A stretch of DNA of 54,493 bases from an uncultured Methanomassiliicoccales archaeon (GTDB taxonomy: Archaea > Thermoplasmatota > Thermoplasmata > Methanomassiliicoccales > Methanomethylophilaceae): the NCBI GenBank assembly GCA_949298875.1, contig CASFYI010000024.1:1-54493 (forward strand). The letters run 5' to 3'. How positions within the stretch are numbered: the stretch's first letter is position 1; every line of letters starts with the position of its first letter. The position numbers and the translations under genes were made by a program. The notes under the pieces were generated by a model, which saw only the letters and a list, made by a program, of their open reading frames with translations, ran no database searches and was not told the DNA's origin. Shown here piece by piece: positions 23,125 to 31,966 of this stretch.

Positions 23125-25056
23125 TCACTCGTCCTCGTCCGGCTTCGGCCAGACCTCGCGGACGACCTCTATGTCGCCAGGGGGGACGATCCTGGAGATC
23201 TCCTCCTCGGGGACCTCGAACCTCTTGGCTATCTCGTTGGCCTTCCTTCCCGATTTGGGCTTCCCGGGGCGGATGACCATGTACTTGTCGCAGCCCTCGA
23301 AGCACTCGGCGGGGCCGCACATGACCTTCCTTGCTCCCTCGTGGTAGATCTCGCCGATGACCAGCTCCATCGGGAGGTGGTACTCGTAGTTCCTCTTGCC
23401 GCGGACGATGAACGCGCCCCTGGGCACGAACTCGCCGGGGTTGGGGGTCTTGCTGACCTGGTCGGGGAACACCCAGAACGCCCCTCCCTCCGAGAGGGCG
23501 GCGATCCATGCCTTGGACTGGGTGATGGCGAACAGGCACGCCTGGCGGAGCTCCTCTGGGGACGCCTTGGCGCCGTCCTTGATTACGACCGACGGCGCCC
23601 CGTGGACGTCAGCGTGGGCGTAGAGGTCGCCCTCCTTCAGGTGCTTCTTGACGATGTTGTCGTTACTGTGGGCGTCCCTGCCGGCCATGACGAGCCTTCC
23701 GCCGGTGGTGATGAACCACTTGTACCTCTCGAACCAGAACTGCTTGGTGGGCTGGGCGCGCTCGGCGGCGAGGGCCCTCTCGCGGTCTATGCCCTTCTGG
23801 ATCCTGGCCAGCTCCTCGCGGCTCTGGTCGAGGGCCTCCTTGGCGCGCTTGGCCTTCTCGCCCACGTCCTTGCCCTTCTGATAGAGGTCGGACGCGTTGG
23901 CGTCCACGCCCTTCTCCCAGTCGAGGGTCATCCATCTGCCGCCGAGCTGGGCGCGGACCGTGTGCTTCGCAGGGTCGATGGACTCGACGAAGGGGATCTT
24001 GGCGGCCCCCTCGGACAGCTTCTCCCACGTCAGCTTCGAGGACTGGTCCTTCAGGACCGCCAGGAGCTCCGTTGCCTTCTGGTAGTCGGTGTACAGCGCC
24101 TCGGCGTCCGCGCGGTGCTCCTGCTCCTGGACCAAGTACTCGTCGAGGGTCTCCTCCTGCTTGGAGATCCTCTTCATCATCTTCTCGACGGCCGGGTCGA
24201 CGTACGCCTCCTCGGCGGCCTCGCCGGTCTCCTTCAGATACGTCTCGATGACCTCGGACATGGTGCCGAACGGCTTGGCCTCCAGGTCGGAGCGGGAGAC
24301 CAGCGAGACGGGGGCGAAGTCCTCGATGGCGCCGTCCCTGAGGTAGGCGGTGGGTCTCGGGTCGCTGAGGACCGTCTCGACGATGCCCCTCATCTCCGCG
24401 TACATCCTGTGCACGTCGTCCTCTGGGAGGCCCGCCGCCGGGGCGGATTTGTCCACGCCCGCGCGCCTGCAGACCTCCTCGGCGTACTGCCCGCCGAGGT
24501 TCACGGCGGTGGCCAGCGTCCTGACGGCATCTGCGTCGGAGCCCCTGACGGATGCGGCGAACTCCTCCTCGGTGGATTCGGTGGGGTCGAACCTGGACTT
24601 GGGGGCGACGTAAGGCTCCCCCGGGCGGGTCTTCCTGTCCCTCCAGGTCTTCTGGACCAGGCAGTTCTGGATGATGCCGTCCTTCACCAGGAGCACGTTC
24701 CCTCCGCCGAACATCTCGAACACGAGGGTGTAGTCGCCGTCGGACTTGGACATGGAGACCTCCATGACCCTGTCGAACCCGACCTGCCTGACGCCGTTGA
24801 CGCGGGCGTTGTCGATGTACTTCCTGAGGAACGAGGCGAACGCCGTGGGCATGGTGGGCGTGTCGGGCTTGGACGAGGGGCAGAACAACCACTTCCTGTC
24901 CGCGAACAGCAGCTCCCTCTTGCCCTGGCCCTGGACGTTGAATCTGAAAAGGACGTTGCCGCCCCAGTGATGGATCTTGTCCATGTGGGCGCCCTCGAGG
25001 TTCGAGAGCTCGGTGACGACCGAGCGCAGGTCGAAGGCGCTCATCTCCTTCTTCAT
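23125..25056 (-). CDS. rqcH: Ribosome quality-control factor RqcH/NEMF (NFACT family)
   Basis: RqcH/NEMF binds stalled large ribosomal subunits and in bacteria and eukaryotes adds C-terminal tails to the nascent chain. The 643 residues have the full architecture: NFACT-N (1-~250, FDLRSVVTEL, FGGGNVLLVKDG), a HhH-like and long coiled-coil middle (about 270-460), and NFACT-R (about 455-570) with FITTGGRLVMAGRD, NDNIVKKHLKEGDLYAHADVHG landmarks and PRGAFIVRGKRNY. A C-terminal acidic tail follows. A TATA-like ATTATCTAATTA lies ~30 bases upstream. Archaeal members are thought to act in the same pathway. Confidence 0.92.
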   Translation of the reverse strand: MKKEMSAFDLRSVVTELSNLEGAHMDKIHHWGGNVLFRFNVQGQGKRELLFADRKWLFCPSSKPDTPTMPTAFASFLRKYIDNARVNGVRQVGFDRVMEVSMSKSDGDYTLVFEMFGGGNVLLVKDGIIQNCLVQKTWRDRKTRPGEPYVAPKSRFDPTESTEEEFAASVRGSDADAVRTLATAVNLGGQYAEEVCRRAGVDKSAPAAGLPEDDVHRMYAEMRGIVETVLSDPRPTAYLRDGAIEDFAPVSLVSRSDLEAKPFGTMSEVIETYLKETGEAAEEAYVDPAVEKMMKRISKQEETLDEYLVQEQEHRADAEALYTDYQKATELLAVLKDQSSKLTWEKLSEGAAKIPFVESIDPAKHTVRAQLGGRWMTLDWEKGVDANASDLYQKGKDVGEKAKRAKEALDQSREELARIQKGIDRERALAAERAQPTKQFWFERYKWFITTGGRLVMAGRDAHSNDNIVKKHLKEGDLYAHADVHGAPSVVIKDGAKASPEELRQACLFAITQSKAWIAALSEGGAFWVFPDQVSKTPNPGEFVPRGAFIVRGKRNYEYHLPMELVIGEIYHEGARKVMCGPAECFEGCDKYMVIRPGKPKSGRKANEIAKRFEVPEEEISRIVPPGDIEVVREVWPKPDEDE

Positions 25057-25081
25057 GGGCGCGCGTATGCCGATTCAGTAA

Positions 25082-25750
25082 TTAGATAATGGGGATGCCG
25101 CAGATGGAGACGCTCTGCTCGGACATGTGCCTCTCCATCCTGTCAACCACCGCGGAGACGTCGCGCCTCTCATGCTCCAAGAGGGAGTCCACGAGCCTCA
25201 CGACGATCTCCATCGCCTTCCTCGTGTCGACCTTGTCGGGGTCGGACACCATCCTGTGGATGAACGCGGATGTGACGCCGGTGAGGGCGTCCAGGACCAT
25301 CAGCGGATGGTCGGAGTCCTTGAACTCGCTGGTCTCGTGCCAGGTCATGACGGTGTCGCTTATCCTGTCGCGGATGGCGCGCTTCTGGCTGATCAGGGAG
25401 AGCAGCTCGGCGACGCGGGGGGAGCGCTCGGAGATGTAGAGCTCCATGCAGAGGACGTAGGACAGCCTGTCCGACCATTCGTAATCGGGGTCGGTCTCCG
25501 GTGCCTGGTGGGCGACCTCGGCGAGGGCGATCATGATGATGTCCGAGAAGATCTCCTCCTTGCTCCTGTAGATGTTGTACAGGCTGCCGTTGAGGATGCC
25601 CACCCTCTGAAGGATCTGGCGGGTGGTGGTCTTCTCGTACCCCTGCTCGAGGAACAGCTTGACGGACTCCTCGAGGATGCGTTTCCGTATCCCCTCCGTC
25701 TTCTCGCTGCGCTTCCTGCGAATCTCCAGGTGTGATTGGGTTCCGCTCAT
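25082..25750 (-). CDS. TetR-family transcriptional regulator
   Basis: The 222-residue protein carries a typical TetR N-terminal HTH: RILEESVKLFLEQGYEKTT (about 24-42), TTRQILQRVGILNGSLYNIYRSKEE as HTH and recognition helix with the Y.Y/F.SKEE closing motif (about 41-66, only partly quoted). The rest is a helical ligand-binding and dimerisation domain. It is divergent from the MMPL transporter gene 157 bases away, with two palindromes sharing GAGCATG around the transporter's TATA box, so it most likely represses that transporter. Ligand unknown. Confidence 0.87.
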   Translation of the reverse strand: MSGTQSHLEIRRKRSEKTEGIRKRILEESVKLFLEQGYEKTTTRQILQRVGILNGSLYNIYRSKEEIFSDIIMIALAEVAHQAPETDPDYEWSDRLSYVLCMELYISERSPRVAELLSLISQKRAIRDRISDTVMTWHETSEFKDSDHPLMVLDALTGVTSAFIHRMVSDPDKVDTRKAMEIVVRLVDSLLEHERRDVSAVVDRMERHMSEQSVSICGIPII

Positions 25751-25854
25751 GCTCGTTCCGTTCTTCCCTTAGGGTTCGTATCTCTACTACTTGCACATCT
25801 CTTAAACTTTGACCGTCGGCCCTTCGTTCCGGGTAGAAGCTTCGTCTCCGCTCG

Positions 25855-25905
25855 AAATATGAGCATGCTCAAATTTATAAAGGATGGGTTTTGAGCATGT
25901 TAAAA
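25855..25905 (+). promoter_or_regulatory. Transporter promoter with two GAGCATG palindromes (putative TetR operators)
   Basis: A near-perfect 22-base palindrome centred on GAGCATGCTC (25855-25876) lies directly before TTTATAAA (25874-25881), and a second related site, TTTTGAGCATGTTAAAA (25889-25905), lies between TATA and the GTG start at 25907. Binding at either would block initiation. Confidence 0.7.
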
Positions 25906-25906
25906 G

Positions 25907-28591
25907 GTGAATCTCGTGTTCGAGAGATACGCTCAGCAGGTCCAGAGGCATCCCAAGGCAATCATCGCCGTCTGGGTGGTCGCTCTGATCGTGGCGCTGC
26001 CCTTCGCGGCGCAGATCGGGGATGTCCTGGCCTACGACATGACGTCCATGGGCGGACTGGACTCCGAGTCCTCGGAGGGCCAGGAGATCGTGGACAGTTG
26101 CTTCGAAGGTTCGATAGGCACCGACACGGTGCTGGTGATCCCGTACGATGACCAGGACGCGCTGGTCCGCATACAGACGGGTCTGCTAGAATCCGGCATC
26201 CTGTCGGATTCCCTCTACGACAGGTTTGGCGACGATGTGTCCTATGGCACGATGGGTGCGTTCGGCCGCGAGGGCTCCGAGAGAGGGGTCCTCATCCTCA
26301 GCCTCGCGTTCGGAGACGGCGTCTCGGCCATGGACGAGATCGGGAACGTGAGGTCGGCGGTAGCCGACGCGGTGTCCGAGGCTGGGCTGGATGTCAGGAC
26401 GTACGTCACCGGTTCTATACCGATCGCGTACGACACGCTGGAGAGCGCCGACGCGGACATCGCGAAGATCGACCCCCTGTCGATCCTGATCATCCTGGTG
26501 CTCCTGGGTCTGTTCTTCTGGACCCTGGTCACGGCGCTCGTTCCCCCGATAGTGGTGGGCACGGCGTACGGCACAGTCCTCGCGCTGGTCTTCGCGCTGG
26601 GGCAGTTCCTCGATATATTCTACATAACGAAGACCATAGTGCTCGTCTCGATGCTCGGGGCGGGCGTCGACTACTCCATCTTCATCATAGCCAGATACAG
26701 GGAGGAGCGCAACTATCACTCGAAGAGCAAGGAGGAGGCGCTAACCGAGGCGATCAAGTGGGCCGGAGAGTCGGTGCTCACCTCCGGACTCGCCGTGATC
26801 ATAGGGTTCGCGGTCATGTCCCTGTGCTCCTTCAGCCTGGTCTCGACCATGGCCATCTCGCTCGCGCTGGGCATCGTGGTCGCGATGCTCGCGGCGCTAA
26901 CGCTCATCCCCGCCATACTGGCACTCTGCGGGGACAGGATTTTCTGGCCCAGGAGGATCGAGGATTACACCGGTCAGAGCAGGATGCGCCACGGCGTCTA
27001 CGGGAGGCTGGTCTCCGCATCCAGGAGGTACTTCTCCTGGGCCGGCAGGTTCTCCACGAAGCATGCCTGGTCCATCGTGGCCGTGGCCATACTCATCACC
27101 GCTCCCCTCGGATATGTGGCGCTCACCTCCGAGGATTCCTTCGACATGATCAGCGTCATGCCCGACTCCGAGGCGAAGGAGGGCGTGGACGCGCTGACAT
27201 CCGCCACCGACGGCGGGTATCTGATGCCCACATACGTCCTGATCGAGACGGACGAGCCGGTCGCAACTATAAGCGACCTGGGCAACGGCGTCCGTACGCT
27301 GACATGGACCGATGCAGGTCTGGAGTACGTCTCGGCCCTCCAGTCCGGACTGATAGGATCGTCGCTGACGGGCGGCAGCCCCGGCGCCCTGCAGGCTTCG
27401 GACGACAACATCTCGCTTGCCATGGGGCCGACCCCCTGGGCCTATCTGTACTCGACCGTCGGATCGGTCGTGTCCGAACAGGTGTACCAGCAGGCCTACT
27501 CCCAGGCGTACGAGTCTGCATTCAAGCAGGCCGTCGGGGCCGGGATGGACGAGGATTCCGCCGCGACGGCCGCGGACGCGGCTGCGAAGGGGATCGCCGA
27601 GGGGTACGTGGCAGGATTCGTCACGCCCGAGGTCGTGAACCATGCGATCATCGAGCAGGCGGGTCTCCCGGACATGGTGACCGCTCCCCTGGCACGGTTC
27701 TTCGACGCATACGGCGCCTGGGGCCTCGCCCCCTCGGACATGCTGTCCCCGGCCGTGCCGGTGACCGTCGTCAGCCTCATCGACTACCAGCTGAACGTAT
27801 CCACGGGTCTGATCTCCTACGATTCGGCGGATCCGTCCGCGGGCACCGACGGCATGTACATGCGCATCATGGTCATCGTGAGCGACGAGCCCATGTCGCA
27901 GAGGTCGATGGACTCCATCGCCAGCGCAAGGGAGGTCATGGCCCAGTTCGCCGAGGAGAACGGCTGGGTCGCGGGGACCTGGGTGCTCGGGACCGGCGCG
28001 GTCCTCTACGACATCTCCGACGTCGTCGACTCGGAGTTCCACTGGATAGAGCTGGGTGTCGTGATCCTGATCTACATCCTGCTGCTGTTCGTGCTCGGGG
28101 TGTACTTCACGCCGATAAGGTCGCTCATGACCATCCTGATGAGCGTCCTCTGGACCCTGGGGGCGCTGCACCTGGTGTTCGCGGAGATGCTCGGCGTGGA
28201 TGTGATCTGGGTCGTGCCCATCGTGCTCTTCGTCATCTGCCTCGGGCTCGGCATGGACTACGACATCCTGCTGACCACCCGCATCAGGGAGGGGAAGCTC
28301 AAGGGCATGTCCAACGACGAGGCGATCCAGAACGCGGTCTCCTGGGCTGGATCCGTCATAACGCTGTGCGGACTGGTCATGGGAGGCACGTTCCTGACGC
28401 TGCTCACATCGGGGTCCAGCATGCTGCAGGAGGTCGGATTCGCGCTGGGATTCGCGATCCTGGTGGATGCACTGTTCGTCGTCCCGTACGTGGTGCCGGC
28501 GCTGATGCACCTGATGGGCGACTGGAGCTGGAAGGGTCCGAGGTTCCTAGCCGGGCGCAGGGACCCGGTCGCGCAGGACGGGGAATCCTGA
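25907..28591 (+). CDS. MMPL/RND-superfamily transporter
   Basis: An 894-residue membrane protein of the MMPL type with two symmetrical halves: a helix near residue 20, an external domain, then helix bundles around 190-350 and a second set around 720-880. The proton-relay motifs are visible as GAGVDYSIFIIARYREE (about 249-265) and GLGMDYDILLTTRIREG (about 780-796). It is expected to export lipids or hydrophobic compounds, or to modify membrane composition. The second external domain has an Ala/Ser/Tyr-rich insertion near 520-570. GTG at 25907 is leaderless relative to the TATA box, and no other start fits. Probably controlled by the divergent TetR. Confidence 0.88.
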   Translation: MNLVFERYAQQVQRHPKAIIAVWVVALIVALPFAAQIGDVLAYDMTSMGGLDSESSEGQEIVDSCFEGSIGTDTVLVIPYDDQDALVRIQTGLLESGILSDSLYDRFGDDVSYGTMGAFGREGSERGVLILSLAFGDGVSAMDEIGNVRSAVADAVSEAGLDVRTYVTGSIPIAYDTLESADADIAKIDPLSILIILVLLGLFFWTLVTALVPPIVVGTAYGTVLALVFALGQFLDIFYITKTIVLVSMLGAGVDYSIFIIARYREERNYHSKSKEEALTEAIKWAGESVLTSGLAVIIGFAVMSLCSFSLVSTMAISLALGIVVAMLAALTLIPAILALCGDRIFWPRRIEDYTGQSRMRHGVYGRLVSASRRYFSWAGRFSTKHAWSIVAVAILITAPLGYVALTSEDSFDMISVMPDSEAKEGVDALTSATDGGYLMPTYVLIETDEPVATISDLGNGVRTLTWTDAGLEYVSALQSGLIGSSLTGGSPGALQASDDNISLAMGPTPWAYLYSTVGSVVSEQVYQQAYSQAYESAFKQAVGAGMDEDSAATAADAAAKGIAEGYVAGFVTPEVVNHAIIEQAGLPDMVTAPLARFFDAYGAWGLAPSDMLSPAVPVTVVSLIDYQLNVSTGLISYDSADPSAGTDGMYMRIMVIVSDEPMSQRSMDSIASAREVMAQFAEENGWVAGTWVLGTGAVLYDISDVVDSEFHWIELGVVILIYILLLFVLGVYFTPIRSLMTILMSVLWTLGALHLVFAEMLGVDVIWVVPIVLFVICLGLGMDYDILLTTRIREGKLKGMSNDEAIQNAVSWAGSVITLCGLVMGGTFLTLLTSGSSMLQEVGFALGFAILVDALFVVPYVVPALMHLMGDWSWKGPRFLAGRRDPVAQDGES

Positions 28592-28619
28592 GGAAACGGG
28601 CGTCTGAAGGCGCCATTCA

Positions 28620-28662
28620 GGAGGGTGTGTGCCCCAGCCGACTGGCTGGTGCCATGCCCTCC
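28620..28662 (+). terminator. Nested stem-loop after the MMPL gene
   Basis: GGAGGG (28620-28625) faces CCCTCC (28657-28662), and inside them CCAGCC (28634-28639) pairs perfectly with GGCTGG (28644-28649) across GACT. Position after the transporter stop suggests 3'-end formation. Confidence 0.5.
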
Positions 28663-28680
28663 ATCTTCTCGATGAAAATG

Positions 28681-28688
28681 TTTATAAG
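28681..28688 (+). promoter_or_regulatory. TATA box for tRNA-Thr
   Basis: TTTATAAG lies 29-36 bases before the first base of the mature tRNA, the normal archaeal spacing. Confidence 0.6.
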
Positions 28689-28716
28689 TAAGTCCTCATT
28701 ACGCCGACTTACAACT

Positions 28717-28791
28717 GCCGCCGTGGCTAAGGGGTATAGCGACGCCTTGGTAAGGCGTAGGTCGTGGGTTCGATTCCCATCGGCGGCTCCA
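28717..28791 (+). tRNA. tRNA-Thr (anticodon GGT)
   Basis: All four arms pair: acceptor GCCGCCG/CGGCGGC, D stem GCTA/TAGC, anticodon stem ACGCC/GGCGT with loop TTGGTAA, and a normal T arm with TTCGATT. Discriminator T is followed by an encoded CCA. Reads ACC and ACU codons. Confidence 0.95.
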
Positions 28792-28867
28792 TCCATTCTC
28801 ATACCCTGCGACTTGTGGCCGAGAGGCTTCGTTTTCGTTCACATTACTCAGAATATCGGATCGATGT

Positions 28868-28985
28868 GGCAATATAGTCAGATTTCAGGAGGCGGATTCG
28901 GGGCCGTTCCTGGAGTTCATGCTGAGGATGATCAGGGACGCCGTCCGCGACAGGCTCGGGTCAGAACGATGGAAGGTGCTGGGCG
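28868..28985 (+). pseudogene. Possible remnant of a Fic-family protein C-terminus
   Basis: One frame reads FQEADSGPFLEFMLRMIRDAVRD (partly quoted: DSGPFLEFMLRMI), resembling the helix near the end of Fic/AMPylase-type proteins where a D.TPFI.FML pattern is usual. No start, no Fic catalytic motif and no upstream homologous sequence were seen, so at best this is a fragment. Confidence 0.3.
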
Positions 28986-29008
28986 CGGGCCCGACACCCT
29001 CTGGAGTT

Positions 29009-30232
29009 TCAATCCATCTGGTAGATGACGAATCCGGACCAGATCTTCGGGAAGAAGAACGTGGTCTTCTTGGGCATGCGCTTGCCCTTCATCGAGAGGT
29101 CCCAGATGGTGTCGAGGCTCGGGGGGTTGAGCAGGACGGCCGCGTCGAACTCGCCGGCGTCCATGCGCCTCATGACGTCGTCGGCCTCCGCATCGTATGA
29201 GATGTCGGCCTTGCCCTCGTCGCTCTTGTAGACCCCGTACAGGATCCTCTGCTGGACGGCGTAGGTGTCGAGGTTCATCATCTCGTTCCCGCCGTCATCG
29301 TCGAGATCGGCGAGCAGGCACTTGCCGGACCTGAAGCGGATTCCCATCATGTGGCCAGGGAGACGGTCCAGGAGCTCCTCGACGGGAACCTCCTCGGTCC
29401 TGAACGCGGCGGAGACGCCCTTGACGGCGTTCTTCTCGGAGATGTTCCCCGACTTGATCAGGCGGTGGGTCGGCCAGATCACGAGGCCCTTGTCGTCCGC
29501 CGGCACGAGGGTCGCCAGGACATACTGGCGCTTCTCGTCGTCCGGGTTCTCGCGGGCGTAGTTGAGGGCGGTCTCGTAGCGGTGGTGGCCGTCCGCGATG
29601 AGCATCCTCTGGTCCTTGAGCTCGGATGTGATGGCGGCGGTTATCTCGGGGTCGGAGAGCCTGTAGTATCTGTGCTCCACCCCGTCGGAGTCGACGTAGC
29701 GGCAGACGAGGCGCTCGTTGTCCCTGATCCTCCTGGAGAGCTCCGGGGTCAGTCCGTTGAATATGCCGAAGATGGACTCCAGGTGGCAGCCCATGTCCCT
29801 GAGGAGGTTGAGGCGGTCGGCCTTGACCTTGGAGAAGGTCTCCTCGTGGGGGATGATGTTGCCTTCGCCGTAGTCCTCGGTCCTTAGGATCCCGACGATC
29901 CCCCTGCGGACGCGCTGCTCGCCGTGGTCGTCGAAGGTCTGCTCGTAGATGTAGAAGGACGGCTCGTCCCTCTTGAGCTCGTTGTCGGTGATCCACTGGT
30001 CGAGCTCGGCCCTGGAGCCGTGGTACCTCTTGTCGGCGTCGGGGTTGAGCGTCAGCCTGGTGATGTTGTGCGGCTTGGACTGCAGTTCCTTGAGATAATC
30101 GGGTCCGATCACGTCATAGGGGGGCGAGATGCGGTCGCCGATGTGCTCTCCTGCTTTCAGGTTGGGTCTGAGACCCTCGAACGGGAGGAAATCCACCATC
30201 TTGATCCTCGCGGAAGGGGATGTCACCGCCAT
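29009..30232 (-). CDS. DUF1015 family protein
   Basis: The 407 residues match DUF1015 along their length: an N-terminal FEGLRPNLKAGEHIGDRISPPYDVI near 17-41 (partly quoted), and the family hallmark IADGHHRYETALNYA (about 217-231) with conserved Asp, His, His and Arg that look like a catalytic or metal site. The C-terminal half contains LLNPPSLDTIWDLS. The family is widespread in anaerobes and often near serine or amino-acid metabolism genes, but its reaction is not established in what can be seen here. An internal ATG at 30199 (MVDFLPFEGLRP) is a plausible alternative start. Confidence 0.85.
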   Translation of the reverse strand: MAVTSPSARIKMVDFLPFEGLRPNLKAGEHIGDRISPPYDVIGPDYLKELQSKPHNITRLTLNPDADKRYHGSRAELDQWITDNELKRDEPSFYIYEQTFDDHGEQRVRRGIVGILRTEDYGEGNIIPHEETFSKVKADRLNLLRDMGCHLESIFGIFNGLTPELSRRIRDNERLVCRYVDSDGVEHRYYRLSDPEITAAITSELKDQRMLIADGHHRYETALNYARENPDDEKRQYVLATLVPADDKGLVIWPTHRLIKSGNISEKNAVKGVSAAFRTEEVPVEELLDRLPGHMMGIRFRSGKCLLADLDDDGGNEMMNLDTYAVQQRILYGVYKSDEGKADISYDAEADDVMRRMDAGEFDAAVLLNPPSLDTIWDLSMKGKRMPKKTTFFFPKIWSGFVIYQMD

Positions 30233-30381
30233 ATTTGATGGGTTCGAGATGTCCGGTCTAGGTATCGGGACGGATGATGGGTGTGGAGCTACATATTTTA
30301 CGTTTCTATGGTGTTATATATAGTCCGAAGCGCGATGTGAATCTGGCCACGGGTGGCCGGAATGCGAAGAGGTGATGCCGA

Positions 30382-30723
30382 ATGGGTTCGAGCGACTATC
30401 TGCTGATTGCGGGACTTGTGATGATCGCACTGTGGTGCGTGTTCGGGATACTGGTTTACAGGTACAGGCCGAAGGGGACGATCAGGGATGCGCCGAGGGG
30501 CGGCATCGCGGCCATAACCGTGGTGGCTGTGGCGCTCATGATCCTTTTCGCGGCATTGTCGTTCTTGGATGGCGAGATCGGCGAGGTCTTCTCGACGATC
30601 CTGTTCGAGTGCATACTCTCGGTCATCGTCCTGTGGTTGATCCTCTACGTCGTACTCATGGTACGTGTCGAGAGGGGTGTAGCTCGAAGGTATTCCTCCG
30701 ATACAAGAAGCAAGAATGAATGA
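30382..30723 (+). CDS. Small three-helix membrane protein of unknown function
   Basis: A 113-residue protein with hydrophobic segments near residues 6-26, 42-62 and 76-96 and a basic C-terminal tail. No family is recognised. TATATATAG lies ~60 bases upstream (about 30316-30324), and GAGGTGA precedes the ATG by six bases, so it has a leadered mRNA; a GGCCAC/GTGGCC hairpin (30345-30358) sits in that leader. Convergent with hypE, sharing a hairpin between the two stops. Confidence 0.65.
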   Translation: MGSSDYLLIAGLVMIALWCVFGILVYRYRPKGTIRDAPRGGIAAITVVAVALMILFAALSFLDGEIGEVFSTILFECILSVIVLWLILYVVLMVRVERGVARRYSSDTRSKNE

Positions 30724-30724
30724 C

Positions 30725-30740
30725 GGGGGCTTGAGCCCCC
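30725..30740. terminator. Symmetrical GC hairpin between convergent genes
   Basis: GGGGGC-TTGA-GCCCCC lies directly after the membrane-protein stop and ten bases from the hypE stop, so it could serve both strands; the plus strand continues ATCAATTTTA. Confidence 0.55.
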
Positions 30741-30750
30741 ATCAATTTTA

Positions 30751-31797
30751 TCAGCAGATCCTGGGGACGGGGTCTCCCGCCGGCGGTTCCAGGATGCGCC
30801 TGCCTCCGACCTCGGTCCTGAGGACGACCCTCTCCGGACCGTCAACGGCATGGCCGATGATGGCCGCGTCCTTGCCCTCGGGGGTGGACCTGATGGCCTT
30901 GAGCACCTCGTCCGCCATCTCCGGAACGACGCCGATCACGCACTTGCCCTCGTTCCCGATGGCGAGCGGGTCGATCCCGAGCAGCTCGCATGCGTTGACG
31001 ACACCGTCCCTCAGCGGGATGGAGGGGTAGTCGATCTCCATGCCGACGTGGGACTTGGAGCACCACTCGTTGAGGGTGTTCGCCAGACCTCCCCTGGTCG
31101 GGTCCTTCATGGCCACGATGCCCCCCGCGGCCAGTCCCTTGGCGATCATCTTGTTGAGCGGCGCGACATCGCTCTGGACCTCGCTGTCGAAGCCGTAGCC
31201 CTCGCGGAAGGAGAGCAGCGCGATTCCGTGGTCCCCGACGTATCCGGATACGATGATGGCGTCGCCGGGTCTGACGTTGGAGTCGGTGCACCAGCGGTGG
31301 TCCACCTTCCTGTACTCCGCGGCCTTGGCCAGGTCGCTGTCCAGAAGGTCTGACCTTTTCCCGACGGCGGCGGTGGACATGACCATCTGCTCCACGGCGC
31401 CGGCCTCCACGACCTTGGTGTCGCCGGTCGCTATGGGCACGCCTGCGCCCGCCGCGGTCCTGCCCATGGAGTCCATGACCCTGTCGACGATGTCCACGTC
31501 CAGGCCCTCCTCCATGATGACCGAGCAGGCCAGCGCGAGAGGGGTGGCCCCCATGACGGAGATGTCGTTCACGGTGCCTGCCACGGAGATCTTGCCGATG
31601 TCCCCTCCGGGGAAGAACAGCGGCTTCACGGTGTGCCCGTCGATGGTGAAGACGATGTCGTCCACGACGGCGGAGTCGTCCATGGAGTCGAGGGGGACCT
31701 CGGCGTCCATCTTCGGGAAGTGCTTCGTGATGTGGTCGGAGAGGAACTGCTGCATGAGCTCCCCGCCGGCTCCGTGGTTGAGAATCACCTTGGGCAT
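30751..31797 (-). CDS. hypE: [NiFe]-hydrogenase maturation protein HypE
   Basis: HypE dehydrates a carbamoyl group on its C-terminal cysteine to a thiocyanate and donates the cyanide ligand to the hydrogenase iron. The 348 residues show the PurM-like ATPase fold: HGAGGELMQQFL near the N-terminus, the glycine-rich FPGGDIGKISVAGTVNDISVMGA region (about 66-88, partly quoted), DPTRGGLANTLNEW and the terminal PRIC with the essential Cys as last residue. ATG at 31797 gives the family N-terminus. The gene stands alone, so it serves hydrogenases encoded elsewhere, probably including the Mvh-type enzyme of hydrogen-dependent methanogens. Confidence 0.95.
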   Translation of the reverse strand: MPKVILNHGAGGELMQQFLSDHITKHFPKMDAEVPLDSMDDSAVVDDIVFTIDGHTVKPLFFPGGDIGKISVAGTVNDISVMGATPLALACSVIMEEGLDVDIVDRVMDSMGRTAAGAGVPIATGDTKVVEAGAVEQMVMSTAAVGKRSDLLDSDLAKAAEYRKVDHRWCTDSNVRPGDAIIVSGYVGDHGIALLSFREGYGFDSEVQSDVAPLNKMIAKGLAAGGIVAMKDPTRGGLANTLNEWCSKSHVGMEIDYPSIPLRDGVVNACELLGIDPLAIGNEGKCVIGVVPEMADEVLKAIRSTPEGKDAAIIGHAVDGPERVVLRTEVGGRRILEPPAGDPVPRIC

Positions 31798-31885
31798 GGG
31801 ACGGTGGATTCGGGAGACGGCATATACTGGTTTCCCAGGAGCGTGAACCAATCCGTTAATTACAAGGTTGATAATTGAGACGGCG

Positions 31886-31957
31886 GGCCCTGTGGGGTAG
31901 CGGATATCCCGTCAGATTTCGGCACTGACAATCCGGGTTCGATTCCCGGCAGGGCCG
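31886..31957 (+). tRNA. tRNA-Arg (anticodon TCG)
   Basis: Acceptor GGCCCTG/CAGGGCC and T arm CCGGG-TTCGATT-CCCGG are perfect. The anticodon stem TCAG/CTGA closes the loop TTTCGGC, giving TCG, with an A-A opposition at 31-39; the D stem is GGG/CCC with a short loop. Discriminator G is followed by CCT, so CCA is not encoded. It is closely related to the tRNA-Arg at 22012. Confidence 0.8.
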
Positions 31958-31966
31958 CCTGTTTCT

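Larger units (their letters stand above)
28592..29008. other. Intergenic region with stem-loop, tRNA-Thr and a possible gene remnant
   Basis: The 417 bases hold a nested stem-loop after the transporter gene, a TATA box and tRNA-Thr, then about 200 bases without a supported gene. In the latter, one frame (about 28874-28980) resembles the end of a Fic-family protein. Confidence 0.6.

Noticed and set aside
28919-29200. 93-codon frame overlapping the end of the DUF1015 gene
   Set aside because: Its second half is antisense to DUF1015; only the first ~30 codons show any protein-like pattern and are reported as a possible Fic remnant.
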